This document shows, piece after piece, positions 1 to 8,201 of a DNA stretch of 64,000 nt (position 1 is the stretch's first letter; each line of letters starts with the position of its first letter). Under the pieces are notes generated by a model. That model was not told the origin of the DNA. It made no database searches and saw only the letters and a program-made list of their open reading frames with translations. This DNA comes from Streptomyces sp. NBC_00249 (GTDB taxonomy: Bacteria; Actinomycetota; Actinomycetes; Streptomycetales; Streptomycetaceae). Location of the stretch: NCBI RefSeq assembly GCF_026342355.1, contig NZ_JAPEMV010000001.1, forward strand, positions 1,550,001 to 1,614,000. The letters run 5' to 3'. Made by a program: the position numbers and the translations under genes.

Positions 1-489
1 CCCGGCCACCGTGCGGCCGTCCGCCCCCGCGAGGAGCCCGGTGGCGAGCCGGCCGGCCACGACCCGGATCCGGCCCTCCCCCTCGCGCAGGACCGCGCGG
101 CGGACGGTCCAGTCGATGAGGTCGCGGCTGCCGACGAGCTGCCGGGCGCCCGGCACCTGCCGGAACCAGTCGGCGGTGCTCAGCCACAGGAAGTCGCGCG
201 GGGTCTCCAGCAGGGTGGAGCCGCCCGCCGTCAGCTCGTCCGTGATCCCGGGCAGCAGCCGCTCGATGAGCTCCAGGCCGCGCGACCACAGCACGTGCAC
301 GTGGCGGGACTGCGGTACTCCGGGCCGGAACTCCGGCCCGTCCTCGGGTAACTCGTCCCGCTCGACGATCGTGACGCGGGCGAACCGCCGCGCGAGCACC
401 CGCGCCGAGAGCAGCCCCGCCAGGCCGGCCCCGAGGACCACGGCGTGGTCGTCCCCGCCTTCTGGGTGGTTGTCCGGAGTGTCGTCCAT
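1..489 (-). CDS. FAD-dependent oxidoreductase, N-terminal part (partial)
   Basis: Only the first 163 codons lie in the window; the C-terminus is beyond base 1. The start ATG is at 487-489. Residues about 17-27 carry a Rossmann dinucleotide motif (VVLGAGLAGLL), followed by an acidic strand end (VTIVERDEL) and the phrase GVPQSRHVHVLW, typical of PHBH-like/halogenase-like FAD monooxygenases. It probably binds FAD and oxidises or hydroxylates a small aromatic or polyketide-like substrate; the substrate cannot be told from this part. Codon 47 is TTA (349-351), so translation should depend on the bldA leucyl-tRNA, as for many developmentally timed Streptomyces genes. The upstream neighbour (ArsR-like regulator) is on the same strand, 190 bp away. 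Confidence 0.8.
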   Translation of the reverse strand, partial: MDDTPDNHPEGGDDHAVVLGAGLAGLLSARVLARRFARVTIVERDELPEDGPEFRPGVPQSRHVHVLWSRGLELIERLLPGITDELTAGGSTLLETPRDFLWLSTADWFRQVPGARQLVGSRDLIDWTVRRAVLREGEGRIRVVAGRLATGLLAGADGRTVAG

Positions 490-679
490 ACCGTCGAGTG
501 TCCGCCCCGCCGGGCTGCCCGGGTCAGGCCCCGTCCGGGGCGGACGGAGGCGCGACGGGGCGGACGGAGGCGGCCGGGGGCGCGCCCGCGCCGGGAACGC
601 CGCCCGTACGACCCCGCCCGGCCCGGACCGTACGCCGCCGCCCGGATCAGGCGGGACCGGCGGCAGGACCGTCAGGCCC

Positions 680-1642
680 TCAGGGCGTGCCCGTGGATGC
701 CGCGACCAGGACGTCGCCCGCCGCCACCCGGCTGTAGAGGACCGTGCGGCCCGTGCGGCGGCGGAGGATCAGGCCTGCCGCCAGGAGCACCTTGAGCTGG
801 CCGGACACCGTGCCCAGGCCGAGGCCCGTCAGGGCCACCAGTTGCGTCGTGGACTTCGGGCTCTCCAGCAGGATCAGCACCCGGGCCCGTACCGGCCCCA
901 GCAGCCGTACCAGCGCCTGCGGGGCGGTCCCCGACTGCGTGAGCTGCCCCTCGCAGGGGTAGACCAGCGCGTGCCGGTACGACCCGGTCCAGGCCACCCA
1001 GCCGTGCCCGGGAGTCACCGGGACGAAGACCAGCCCGGCGTCACCCGACAGCTCGCGCGGCGGCCGGTCCTGGAGGTTGATCCGCAGCCGGCCCTCCCCG
1101 AGCCAGGCCATGCCGGGCCGCATCCCGGACAACGCGGAGGCCCAGCCGCCCCGGCTCAGGTCCCGGGTGCGGACCAGGATGTCGGCCTCGGCGACCCGGC
1201 GCCGGCGTTCCCAGTCCGGGCGTACCGCCTCGGCCCAGACCCACTCGAGCAGTTCCGCCGTCCTCGGCCCCAGCCCCCGGGCGCGGGCGAGGGACTCGGG
1301 CAGTCGCCCGGAGGCGGCGCGCAGGTCCGTACGCACCACCGCGTCCGGGGTCGCGCGGACCGGGGCGAGCTCTTCCTCGAAGGAACGCCCGTCCGGCGGC
1401 GGGGTGAGGAACCCTGCGATCCACAGCCGGCCGAGGGCCGCCCGTACGAGGGCGGCGGTGACGGGTTCGGCCGCCAGGTACGCCCGGTAGTGCGGGAGCC
1501 GGTCCGCCAGCCAGGCCCGGTCGCCGGGGTGCGGTGCGGTCCGCCGCTCCAGGGCCATCAGGGCGGCGGTGGTCTCGGCCAGCGCGGACACGACGAAGCG
1601 GCTCTGCGCGAGCGCGTCGGTGTCGATCCGCCACCACCCCAC
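680..1642 (-). CDS. ArsR-like winged-helix transcriptional regulator
   Basis: A 320-aa protein starting at GTG 1640-1642, with a purine-rich RBS just upstream. The last 75 residues form a winged helix (ARVLILLESPKSTTQLVALT, then GLGTVSGQLKVLLAAGLILRRRTGRTVLYSR), the layout of ArsR-type HTH domains. The N-terminal 240 residues match no domain I can name and may be a ligand-sensing part, as in the long Streptomyces ArsR-like regulators. It is divergent from the MFS transporter that starts at 1828, and the gap holds a perfect 8+8 dyad, so repression of the transporter and of itself is a reasonable inference. It has no N-terminal metal-binding cysteine motif, so arsenic sensing is not indicated. 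Confidence 0.75.
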   Translation of the reverse strand: MGWWRIDTDALAQSRFVVSALAETTAALMALERRTAPHPGDRAWLADRLPHYRAYLAAEPVTAALVRAALGRLWIAGFLTPPPDGRSFEEELAPVRATPDAVVRTDLRAASGRLPESLARARGLGPRTAELLEWVWAEAVRPDWERRRRVAEADILVRTRDLSRGGWASALSGMRPGMAWLGEGRLRINLQDRPPRELSGDAGLVFVPVTPGHGWVAWTGSYRHALVYPCEGQLTQSGTAPQALVRLLGPVRARVLILLESPKSTTQLVALTGLGLGTVSGQLKVLLAAGLILRRRTGRTVLYSRVAAGDVLVAASTGTP

Positions 1643-1682
1643 GTCCTGCCTCCCCCCTCCGCCCGACCGGGCCGCTCGTACC

Positions 1683-1718
1683 TGCCGCTGCCACTGCCGA
1701 TGCCACTGCCACTGCCGC
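1683..1718. repeat. TGCCRM hexamer tandem repeat
   Basis: Six tandem hexamers (TGCCGC, TGCCAC, TGCCGA, TGCCAC, TGCCAC, TGCCGC) lie between the ArsR-like gene and its putative operator. They fall in the 5' untranslated region of the regulator rather than in a coding frame. Such short arrays can slip and alter promoter spacing or leader length. Confidence 0.6.
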
Positions 1719-1769
1719 CAGAGCCGGAGGACCGTCCCGGCCCCGGCGAACCCCGCGGCCCGCTTCCAC

Positions 1770-1789
1770 GTTTCGCGTCCCCGCGAAAC
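1770..1789. promoter_or_regulatory. Candidate operator dyad for the ArsR-like regulator/MFS pair
   Basis: The sequence GTTTCGCG-tccc-CGCGAAAC is a perfect inverted repeat with 8-bp arms and a 4-bp spacer. It lies 38 bp upstream of the MFS start and 127 bp upstream of the regulator start. A winged-helix dimer could bind it and control both divergent genes. Assignment to the neighbouring regulator is inferred from position only. Confidence 0.5.
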
Positions 1790-1827
1790 ATTAGGCCACC
1801 CCCCGCCCCGCCCCGGAGACTCCCCGC

Positions 1828-3045
1828 ATGCCCCGGACCTACCGCTCGCTCGCGCGTGTCCCCGAGTTCGCCCCCTTCTTCGGCGCCGCCGCCCTGCGCA
1901 TCGGCGCCTCCACCGTCGGCTCCCTCGCCCTCGGTGTCCTCGTCTACGACCGCACCCGCAGCCCCCTGCTCTCCTCCCTCGCCATGTTCGGCCCCTCCCT
2001 CGCCCAGGTCCTCGGTGCGACCCTGCTGATGTCCGCCGCCGACCGGCTGCCCCCGCGGGCCGCGCTCGGCTGGCTCGCGGGCCTCGCCGCGGCCGGTACC
2101 GCCCTGCTGGCCGTTCCGGGGCTGCCGCTGTGGGCGGTGTTCGCGGTCCTCCTCGGCCAGGGCCTCGCGGACTCCCTCGCGGGCGGGGTCCGTTACGGGC
2201 TGCTCACCGAGATCCTGCCGCCCGGCGACTACCTGCTGGGCCGCTCCCTGCTCGCGATCTGCGCGGGCGTCACCCAGGTCGCCGGTTTCGCCCTCGGCGG
2301 GCTGCTGCTCGCCGCGCTGTCCCCGCGCGGGACCCTGCTGACGGCCGCCGCCCTCGGGGCGGCCGCCGCGCTGACCGTGGTGCTCGGGCTGCGCCCCCGC
2401 GCGGCCCGGTCGGGCGGCCGGCCCTCGCCGGGCGAGACCTGGCGGGTCAACGTCCTGCTGTTCTCGCACCCGGGCCGCCGGAGCCTGTACCTCGCCCTGT
2501 GGGTGCCCAACGGCCTGATCGTCGGCTGCGAGTCCCTGTTCGTCCCCTACGACGCCGCCCACGCGGGCCTGCTCTTCGGCTGCGCCGCCGCCGGGATGCT
2601 CGTCGGGGACACCGTCGCCGGGCGCTGGCTGCCGGCCCGGCTGCGGGTGCGGCTCGCGGCCCCGCTGCGGCTGCTGCTCGCAGTGCCGTACCTGGTGTTC
2701 GTCCTCGAACCGGGGCCGGTCCTCGCCACCGCCGCCGTGGCGCTGGCCTCCGTCGGCTACTCGGCGGGACTGCTGATGCAGGAACGCCTCCTGCCGCTGC
2801 TGCCGGAGGGCACCCAGGGTCAGGCCCTCGGCCTGCACTCGGCGGGGATGCTGACCCTCCAGGGCGTGTGCGCGGCGCTCGCGGGGGCGCTCGCCCAGTA
2901 CACCTCGCCGGTGGTCGCGATGACGGCACTGGCGGGGGCGTCCGTCCTGGTCACCCTGGCACTGGAGCCGGGCCTGCGGGCCAGTAAGCTGCGGATCCGT
3001 CCCCCGCAGTCCCCTACTCCCGTCCCCCGAGGTAGCGCGCAGTGA
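1828..3045 (+). CDS. MFS transporter
   Basis: A 405-aa integral membrane protein with about 12 hydrophobic segments, arranged as two six-helix halves around a basic loop near residues 190-205 (RPRAARSGGRPS). The N-terminal YDRTRSP loop after helix 1 and the PEGTQGQALGLHSAGM segment in the second half are typical of the efflux-type MFS proteins found beside ArsR-like regulators in Streptomyces. The substrate is unknown. Its stop overlaps the GTG of cobL by 4 bp, so the cobalamin genes downstream may be translated from the same mRNA. That physical link could mean a cobalamin-related substrate, but the pairing with the ArsR-like gene argues for an independent efflux role. Confidence 0.8.
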   Translation: MPRTYRSLARVPEFAPFFGAAALRIGASTVGSLALGVLVYDRTRSPLLSSLAMFGPSLAQVLGATLLMSAADRLPPRAALGWLAGLAAAGTALLAVPGLPLWAVFAVLLGQGLADSLAGGVRYGLLTEILPPGDYLLGRSLLAICAGVTQVAGFALGGLLLAALSPRGTLLTAAALGAAAALTVVLGLRPRAARSGGRPSPGETWRVNVLLFSHPGRRSLYLALWVPNGLIVGCESLFVPYDAAHAGLLFGCAAAGMLVGDTVAGRWLPARLRVRLAAPLRLLLAVPYLVFVLEPGPVLATAAVALASVGYSAGLLMQERLLPLLPEGTQGQALGLHSAGMLTLQGVCAALAGALAQYTSPVVAMTALAGASVLVTLALEPGLRASKLRIRPPQSPTPVPRGSAQ

Positions 3046-4352
3046 GCTCCGCAGCACCCCCCATCCCGGTGACGGTCGTCGGGCTCGGCGCCGACGGCTG
3101 GGCCGGGCTCGCCGCGAGCGCCCGGGCCGCGCTCGCCTCCGCCGAGGTGCTGATCGGCGGGCCGCGCCAGCTGGACCTGCTGCCGGCCGCGGAGTGCGGC
3201 GGCCTGCGCGTGGCCTGGCCGAGCCCGCTGCGCCCGGCCGTGCCGAAGCTGATGGCCGAGCACGCGGGACGCCGGATCGCGGTACTGGCCAGCGGGGACC
3301 CCATGTTCTACGGGATCGGCCGCGCCCTCTCCGAGGAGCTGGGCCCCGGCGCCCTGCGCGTCCACCCGCACCCCTCCTCCGTGTCCTACGCGTGCGCCCG
3401 CCTGGGCTGGCCGGTGGAGGACACCGAGGTGGTCACCGTCGTCGGCCGCCCGGTGGCCCGGCTCGCGGCCGCCCTGTCCGAGGGCCGGCGGGTGCTGGTG
3501 CTGAGCGCCGGAGCGGCGACCCCGGGCGAGATCGCCGCCCTGCTGCGGGAGCGGGGCTTCGGCCCGAGCCGGATGCGGGTGCTGGAACAGCTGGGCTCCG
3601 AGCGCGAGGACGCGTACGAGGGCACGGCCGCGCACTGGGAGCACCCGCCGGGCGACCCCCTCAACGTGGTCGCCGTCGACTGCCGGCGCGACCCCGCCCA
3701 CCCGGCGCCCCGGCTCGGCTCCACGCCCGGCCTGCCCGACGCCGCGTACGAGCACGACGGGCAGCTCACGAAGCGGCACGTGCGCGCCGCGACGCTGTGC
3801 GCGCTGGCCCCCGCCCCCGGCGAGCTGCTGTGGGACATCGGCGGCGGCTCCGGTTCCATCGGCATCGAGTGGATGCGTACGCACCCCTCCTGCCGCGCGG
3901 TCGCGGTGGAACGGGTTCCCGCGCGCGCGGCCCGCATCACCCGCAACGCGGCGGCGCTCGGCGTACCGGGCCTGCGCGTGGTGGTCGGCGCGGCCCCGGC
4001 GGCCCTGGAGGGGCTGCCGGCCCCCGACGCCGTGTTCATCGGCGGCGGGCTGACCGCGCAGGGCCTGCTCGACGCGGCCTGGGCGGCGCTGGTGCCGGGC
4101 GGCCGGCTGGTCGTCAACACCGTCACCCTGGAGTCGGAGGCGGTCCTCACCGACCGCTACCGGCGGCACGGCGGCGACCTGGTGAAGCTGGCCGTCGCGC
4201 ACGCCGTGCCGGTCGGCGGTTTCACGGGCTGGCGCCAGGCCATGCCGGTCACCCAGTGGTCGGTCACCAAGCCCCTGCCGGAGTCCGGGCCCGGGCCCGG
4301 TTCCCCGTCCGAACCCGTCCACGACACCGCGAGCGCGAAGGATCTGCCATGA
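3042..4352 (+). CDS. cobL: Precorrin-6Y C5,15-methyltransferase (decarboxylating), CbiE-CbiT fusion
   Basis: This 436-aa bifunctional enzyme uses SAM to methylate precorrin-6Y at C5 and C15 and decarboxylates the C12 acetate, giving precorrin-8. Residues about 1-205 form the CbiE-type tetrapyrrole methylase domain (VTVVGLGADGWAGL at the start, LASGDPMFYGIG, LEQLGSEREDAYEG). Residues about 230-410 form the CbiT domain, with the SAM loop WDIGGGSGSIGIEW at about 264 and FIGGGLTAQGLLDAAW. The fused order and length match aerobic CobL. It begins at GTG 3042 (GTGA overlap with the MFS stop) and ends in an ATGA overlap with cobM, so translation of both should be coupled. Confidence 0.95.
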   Translation: MSSAAPPIPVTVVGLGADGWAGLAASARAALASAEVLIGGPRQLDLLPAAECGGLRVAWPSPLRPAVPKLMAEHAGRRIAVLASGDPMFYGIGRALSEELGPGALRVHPHPSSVSYACARLGWPVEDTEVVTVVGRPVARLAAALSEGRRVLVLSAGAATPGEIAALLRERGFGPSRMRVLEQLGSEREDAYEGTAAHWEHPPGDPLNVVAVDCRRDPAHPAPRLGSTPGLPDAAYEHDGQLTKRHVRAATLCALAPAPGELLWDIGGGSGSIGIEWMRTHPSCRAVAVERVPARAARITRNAAALGVPGLRVVVGAAPAALEGLPAPDAVFIGGGLTAQGLLDAAWAALVPGGRLVVNTVTLESEAVLTDRYRRHGGDLVKLAVAHAVPVGGFTGWRQAMPVTQWSVTKPLPESGPGPGSPSEPVHDTASAKDLP

Positions 4353-5098
4353 CCGTGTACTTCATCGGAGCGGGCCCCGGCGCCGCCGACCTGATCACCG
4401 TGCGCGGCGCCCGGACCCTGGCCGCCGCGCCGGTCTGCCTGTACGCGGGCAGCCTGGTCCCGCGCGAGCTGCTCGCCGAATGCCCGGCGGACGCCCGGCT
4501 GGTGGACACCTCGCAGCTGAACCTGGACCAGATCGTCGCCGAGTGCGTACGGGCCCACGAGGCGGGCCAGGACGTGGCGCGGCTGCACTCCGGCGACCCG
4601 TCGATCTTCAGCGCGGTCGCCGAGCAGATGCGGCGCCTCGACGCCGCCGGGATCCCGTACGAGGTCGTCCCGGGCGTGCCCGCCTTCGCGGCGGCGGCCG
4701 CAGCCCTCAAGCGGGAGCTGACCGTCCCGACGGTCGGGCAGACCGTGATCCTCACCCGGATCGCCCAGCAGGCGACGCCGATGCCGCCCGGCGAGGACCT
4801 CGCGACGCTGGGGCGCAGCGGTGCGCTGCTGGTGCTGCACCTGGCCACCCGGTACGTGGACCGGGTCGTGGAGGAGCTGCTGCCGCACTACGGCGCCGAC
4901 TGCCCGGTGGCGGTGGTGGCGATGGCCAGCCGCCCCGACGAGCTGATCCTGCGCGGCACGCTGACCGACATCGCGGCGCAGGTGAAGGAGGCGGGGCTGG
5001 TGCGCACGGCGGTGATCGTGGTCGGGCGGACGCTGACCGCGGAGCAGTTCCGGGACAGCCACCTGTACTCCCCCGAGCGCGACCGGCATGTCTGCTGA
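4349..5098 (+). CDS. cobM: Precorrin-4 C11-methyltransferase
   Basis: This 249-aa SAM-dependent methylase adds the C11 methyl group to precorrin-4, giving precorrin-5. The start is the ATG of the ATGA overlap with cobL; a longer open frame exists upstream, but the conserved N-terminus YFIGAGPGAADLITVRGA begins here. Other family motifs are VCLYAGSLVPRELL, ARLHSGDPSIFSA, YEVVPGVPAF and QTVILTRIA. Its length is normal for CobM/CbiF. Its last codons overlap cobK by 11 bp. It acts in the cytoplasm between CobJ and the CobF/CobK steps. Confidence 0.95.
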   Translation: MTVYFIGAGPGAADLITVRGARTLAAAPVCLYAGSLVPRELLAECPADARLVDTSQLNLDQIVAECVRAHEAGQDVARLHSGDPSIFSAVAEQMRRLDAAGIPYEVVPGVPAFAAAAAALKRELTVPTVGQTVILTRIAQQATPMPPGEDLATLGRSGALLVLHLATRYVDRVVEELLPHYGADCPVAVVAMASRPDELILRGTLTDIAAQVKEAGLVRTAVIVVGRTLTAEQFRDSHLYSPERDRHVC

Positions 5099-5897
5099 AC
5101 CGGGACCCCGCCCGCACGTCCTGATCCTGGGCGGTACGACGGAGGCCCGCCGGCTCGCGGAGGCGCTCGCGCGGGACACCTCGTACCGGGTGACGACCTC
5201 GCTGGCCGGCCGGGTGGCGTCGCCGGTGCTGCCGCCGGGCGAGGTCCGCATCGGCGGCTTCGGGGGCGCGGAGGGCCTGGCCGGGTGGATCGCCGGGCAC
5301 GGCGTCACGCGGGTGGTCGACGCCACGCACCCCTTCGCGGAGCGGATGAGCTTCCACGCGGCGCGGGCGGGCGAGCTGACGGGCGTCCCGCTGCTGGCGT
5401 TGCGGCGGCCCGGCTGGACCCCGGGCCCGGGGGACGACTGGACCTTCACCGACTCCCTCGCCGGGGCGGCCGCGCTGCTGCCCGGCTTCGGCGAGCGGGT
5501 GTTCCTGACGACGGGCCGGACGGGCCTGCACACCTTCGCGGGGGTCACCGACCGCTGGTTCCTGGTGCGTTCGGTGGACCCTCCGGCGGGGCCCGTGCCG
5601 CCGCGCCTGGAAGTGCTGCTGGCGCGCGGCCCGTTCGGCCTGGAGGAGGAGCGGGAGCTGCTGGCCCGCCACCGGATCGACGTACTGGTCACGAAGGACA
5701 GCGGTGGCGGCGCGACGGCCCCGAAACTCACCGCCGCCCGGGAGGCGGGCATCCCGGTCCTGCTCGTCGGCCGCCCCGCGGTCCCGGCGCACGTCCCGCT
5801 GGCCCCGTCGGTGGAGTCGGCCCTCGCCTGGCTCGAGGCGGGCTCGGAGCCGGCCCCTGAAACGGGCCCCGAGACGGACGCGGACGCAGAGGCCTAG
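5088..5897 (+). CDS. cobK: Precorrin-6A (6X) reductase
   Basis: A 269-aa NADPH-dependent reductase that converts precorrin-6A to precorrin-6B, the substrate of CobL. Recognisable CobK/CbiJ features are the N-terminal HVLILGGTTEARRLAEALA, DATHPFAERMSFHAARAG near residue 80, RVFLTTGRTGL near 140, and VTKDSGGGATAPKL near 200. The start ATG at 5088 overlaps the end of cobM. It closes the rightward cobLMK run. The acidic C-terminal tail is probably unstructured. No clear terminator follows before the next gene's promoter. Confidence 0.93.
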   Translation: MSAEPGPRPHVLILGGTTEARRLAEALARDTSYRVTTSLAGRVASPVLPPGEVRIGGFGGAEGLAGWIAGHGVTRVVDATHPFAERMSFHAARAGELTGVPLLALRRPGWTPGPGDDWTFTDSLAGAAALLPGFGERVFLTTGRTGLHTFAGVTDRWFLVRSVDPPAGPVPPRLEVLLARGPFGLEEERELLARHRIDVLVTKDSGGGATAPKLTAAREAGIPVLLVGRPAVPAHVPLAPSVESALAWLEAGSEPAPETGPETDADAEA

Positions 5898-6098
5898 AAC
5901 ATCCGCCTCTGCAGGACTTTCAGCCGGTTTCGGTGGGGCTTTCGGCCCGGGAGCGCGGTCCCGGAGGCGAACATCCGGGGAACTCCGGCCCGCCGCGTCC
6001 GCGTTCGCGGCCGGTGGCTCCTCCAGCGGCTCTTGCCGGGTTCCATACCGGCTCCGGCGGCGGCCCCCCACCCGGCCCCGGCCCCGCGCCGCACCCTC

Positions 6099-6110
6099 TA
6101 GGCTGGGGGA
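6099..6110 (+). promoter_or_regulatory. Candidate -10 element of a leaderless transcript
   Basis: TAGGCT at 6099-6104 resembles a Streptomyces -10 box and ends 6 bp before the ATG at 6111. This is the usual spacing for a leaderless mRNA. No -35 box is obvious. The 200 bp between cobK and this point hold no other gene. Confidence 0.4.
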
Positions 6111-6608
6111 ATGCGGATACGTCACTCCCTCGTCCTGATCCTCGCCGCCGCGACGCTCGTCACCGGTTGCGGCGAGAAAGCGGCGCCCCGGGGGTGGGAG
6201 CCCGACGAAGCGCTCCAGCGTGCCGACGAGACCCTGGCGAAGCACGCCGGTGAGGGCCGCGTGACGATGCGGGGCACCGGATTCCTCGCCGCCGGGCTGG
6301 AGAAGGCCCTGGAGACCGACGGGGAGCGCCCGTACCGCTTCGACATCGCCTGCGACAGCGAGGAGGTCGCCCGGGTGAGGTTCGTGCTGACGCGCGAGGG
6401 CGGCGCCGGGGACCGCTCCTTCGACGTGGCGTGCTCCGCCGGGGAGGTGACCCGGGTCAACTTCCCGGCCGGCTCGGCGGTGACGGCGCACGTCGAGGCC
6501 GCGCCGAAGGACGAGTCTCCGCCGGCCGGGGTGCTGTCCTGGCAGCTGCTCACCGTCGACCCCAAGGACGTCCAGGGCTGCGCGGACATGCTCGCCGGCT
6601 GCCCCTGA
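6111..6608 (+). CDS. Small putative lipoprotein, function unknown
   Basis: A 165-aa protein with a signal peptide and lipobox (residues about 6-20, ending LVTGC, with lipidated Cys20), so it should be anchored outside the membrane. The mature part has a CDSEEVARVRFVL strand segment and a later DVACSAGEVTRVNFPAG segment, which look like repeats of one motif, and a C-terminal pair of cysteines (DVQGCADMLAGCP). Cys116 and Cys160 or so could form disulphides. I do not recognise the family. It lies between the two cobalamin blocks, but nothing in it shows a role in cobalamin uptake. A strong terminator follows. Confidence 0.7.
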   Translation: MRIRHSLVLILAAATLVTGCGEKAAPRGWEPDEALQRADETLAKHAGEGRVTMRGTGFLAAGLEKALETDGERPYRFDIACDSEEVARVRFVLTREGGAGDRSFDVACSAGEVTRVNFPAGSAVTAHVEAAPKDESPPAGVLSWQLLTVDPKDVQGCADMLAGCP

Positions 6609-6644
6609 GCCGTACGCCACGAGGCCGTACGCCACGAGCCGTGA

Positions 6645-6686
6645 CGGCGTCGGCCCCGGGGCAGGACCGCCCCGGGGCCGACGCCG
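6645..6686. terminator. Bidirectional hairpin terminator
   Basis: A perfect 18-bp stem (6645-6662 with 6669-6686) with a 6-nt loop lies between the convergent lipoprotein gene and cobIJ. There is no U tract, as is common in Streptomyces. Confidence 0.75.
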
Positions 6687-6701
6687 CCGGCTCGGCTCAC
6701 C

Positions 6702-8201
6702 TCACGGGTAGCGGCGCGGGGTCCACGTCACGCGCGAGCCGTCGGGCCGCTCGGTGACCTGGGTCTGCGAGGAGCCGATCAGCAGGATCGTGCGCATGTC
6801 GACCTCGGACGGCTCCAGTTCGGCCAGCGTGAGGACGCGTACCGACTGCTCGGGGCCGCCCACGTCGCGGGCGACGACCACCGGGGTCTCGGGGGAACGC
6901 AGCTCCAGCAGCAGTTCCTTGGCCTGCGCCACCTGCCAGGTCCGGCTGCGCGAGCCCGGGTTGTACAGGGCGAGCACCAGATCGGCGGCGGCCGCCGCGC
7001 GCAGCCGCCCGGCGATGACCTCCCACGGCTTGAGCCGGTCGGAGAGGGAGACGGTGGCGTAGTCGTGGCCGAGCGGCGCGCCGGCCGCGGCGGCGGCCGC
7101 GTTGGCGGCGGTCACCCCGGGCAGGACCCGTACCGGCACGTCCTCGTACTCCGGCTGCCCGGCGACCTCCAGGACGGCGGTGGCCATGGCGAAGACCCCG
7201 GGGTCGCCGCCGGAGACCACCACGACCCGCTTGCCGCGCCGGGCGAGGTCGAGGGCGAACTCGGCGCGCTCGGACTCCACCTTGTTGTCGGAGCCGTGCC
7301 GCACCTGGCCCGGCCGGACCGGCACCCGGTCCAGGTACGTCGTGTACCCGACGAGGACCTCCGCGTCGGCCAGGGCCCGCCGGGTCTCGGGGGTGAGCCA
7401 GAGCGGCCCGGCCGGTCCGGTGCCGACGACCGCGACCTCGCCGGGGCCGGACGGCACGCTGCCCGGGTTCCCGATCCGGCTGGGCACGACGGCGACGGCG
7501 AAGTACGGCACGCTGTCCGGGTCGGTGTCCGCGAGGACCCCGGTGCGCTCCCCGGCCATGGTGGCGCGTTCCACGTAACGGGCCTCGGCGAGACGGCCGC
7601 TGCCCTCCATGGCCCGCCGGACGGCGGGGAAGGTGCGGCCGAGCTTCATCACGACCGCCGAGTCGGTGGCGGCGAGGCGGGCGGTGAGCTCCTCCTCGGG
7701 CAGGGTGCCGGGCAGGATCGTCAGCACCTCCTCGCCCTCGACGAGCGGGGTCCCGAGCCGGGCGGCGGCGGCGCTCACCGAGGTGACGCCGGGGATCACC
7801 TCGGCCTCGTACCGGTCCGCGAGCCGCTTGTGCATGTGCATGTACGAGCCGTAGAAGAGCGGGTCGCCCTCCGCGAGGACGGCGACGGTGCGGCCGGCGT
7901 CCAGGTGCGCGGCCAGCCGGGCGGCGGAGGCCTCGTAGAACTCCTCCATCGCGCCCTGGTAGCCGCCGGGGTGGTCGGTGGTCTCGGTGGTGACCGGGTA
8001 GACCAGCGGCTCCTCGACGTGGTCGGCGCGCAGATGCTTCGCGGCGATCGAGCGGGCGATGGAACGGCCGTGGCGGGCGCTGTGGTAGGCGACGACGTCC
8101 GCCTCGGCGATGACCTCGACGGCCCTCAGCGTCATCAGGGAGGGGTCGCCGGGCCCGAGGCCGACCCCGTACAGCTTGCCCGAGATGTCCGCGGTGCTCA
8201 T
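6702..8201 (-). CDS. cobIJ: Fused precorrin-2 C20-methyltransferase / precorrin-3B C17-methyltransferase
   Basis: A 499-aa fusion of two tetrapyrrole methylases. Residues about 8-245 are CobI (LYGVGLGPGDPSLMTLRAVE, LAEGDPLFYGSYMHM, EVIPGVTSVSAAAARLGTPL), which methylates precorrin-2 at C20. Residues about 255-490 are CobJ (VAVVGTGPAGPLWLTPETR, VVVVSGGDPGVFAMA, VLPGVTAANAAAA, LALYNPGSRSR), which methylates at C17 with ring contraction after CobG. The start ATG 8199-8201 overlaps the stop of cobH (ATGA-type). The fusion joins two activities that are separated by the CobG step. It is the last gene of the leftward cobG-cobH-cobIJ operon. Confidence 0.95.
   Translation of the reverse strand: MSTADISGKLYGVGLGPGDPSLMTLRAVEVIAEADVVAYHSARHGRSIARSIAAKHLRADHVEEPLVYPVTTETTDHPGGYQGAMEEFYEASAARLAAHLDAGRTVAVLAEGDPLFYGSYMHMHKRLADRYEAEVIPGVTSVSAAAARLGTPLVEGEEVLTILPGTLPEEELTARLAATDSAVVMKLGRTFPAVRRAMEGSGRLAEARYVERATMAGERTGVLADTDPDSVPYFAVAVVPSRIGNPGSVPSGPGEVAVVGTGPAGPLWLTPETRRALADAEVLVGYTTYLDRVPVRPGQVRHGSDNKVESERAEFALDLARRGKRVVVVSGGDPGVFAMATAVLEVAGQPEYEDVPVRVLPGVTAANAAAAAAGAPLGHDYATVSLSDRLKPWEVIAGRLRAAAAADLVLALYNPGSRSRTWQVAQAKELLLELRSPETPVVVARDVGGPEQSVRVLTLAELEPSEVDMRTILLIGSSQTQVTERPDGSRVTWTPRRYP

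Noticed and set aside
11..2029. A 672-aa plus-strand open frame over the FAD oxidoreductase and the ArsR-like gene
   Set aside because: It has strong Arg/Pro/Ser bias typical of a reverse-strand shadow in high-GC DNA, no domain, and it overlaps two better supported minus-strand genes.
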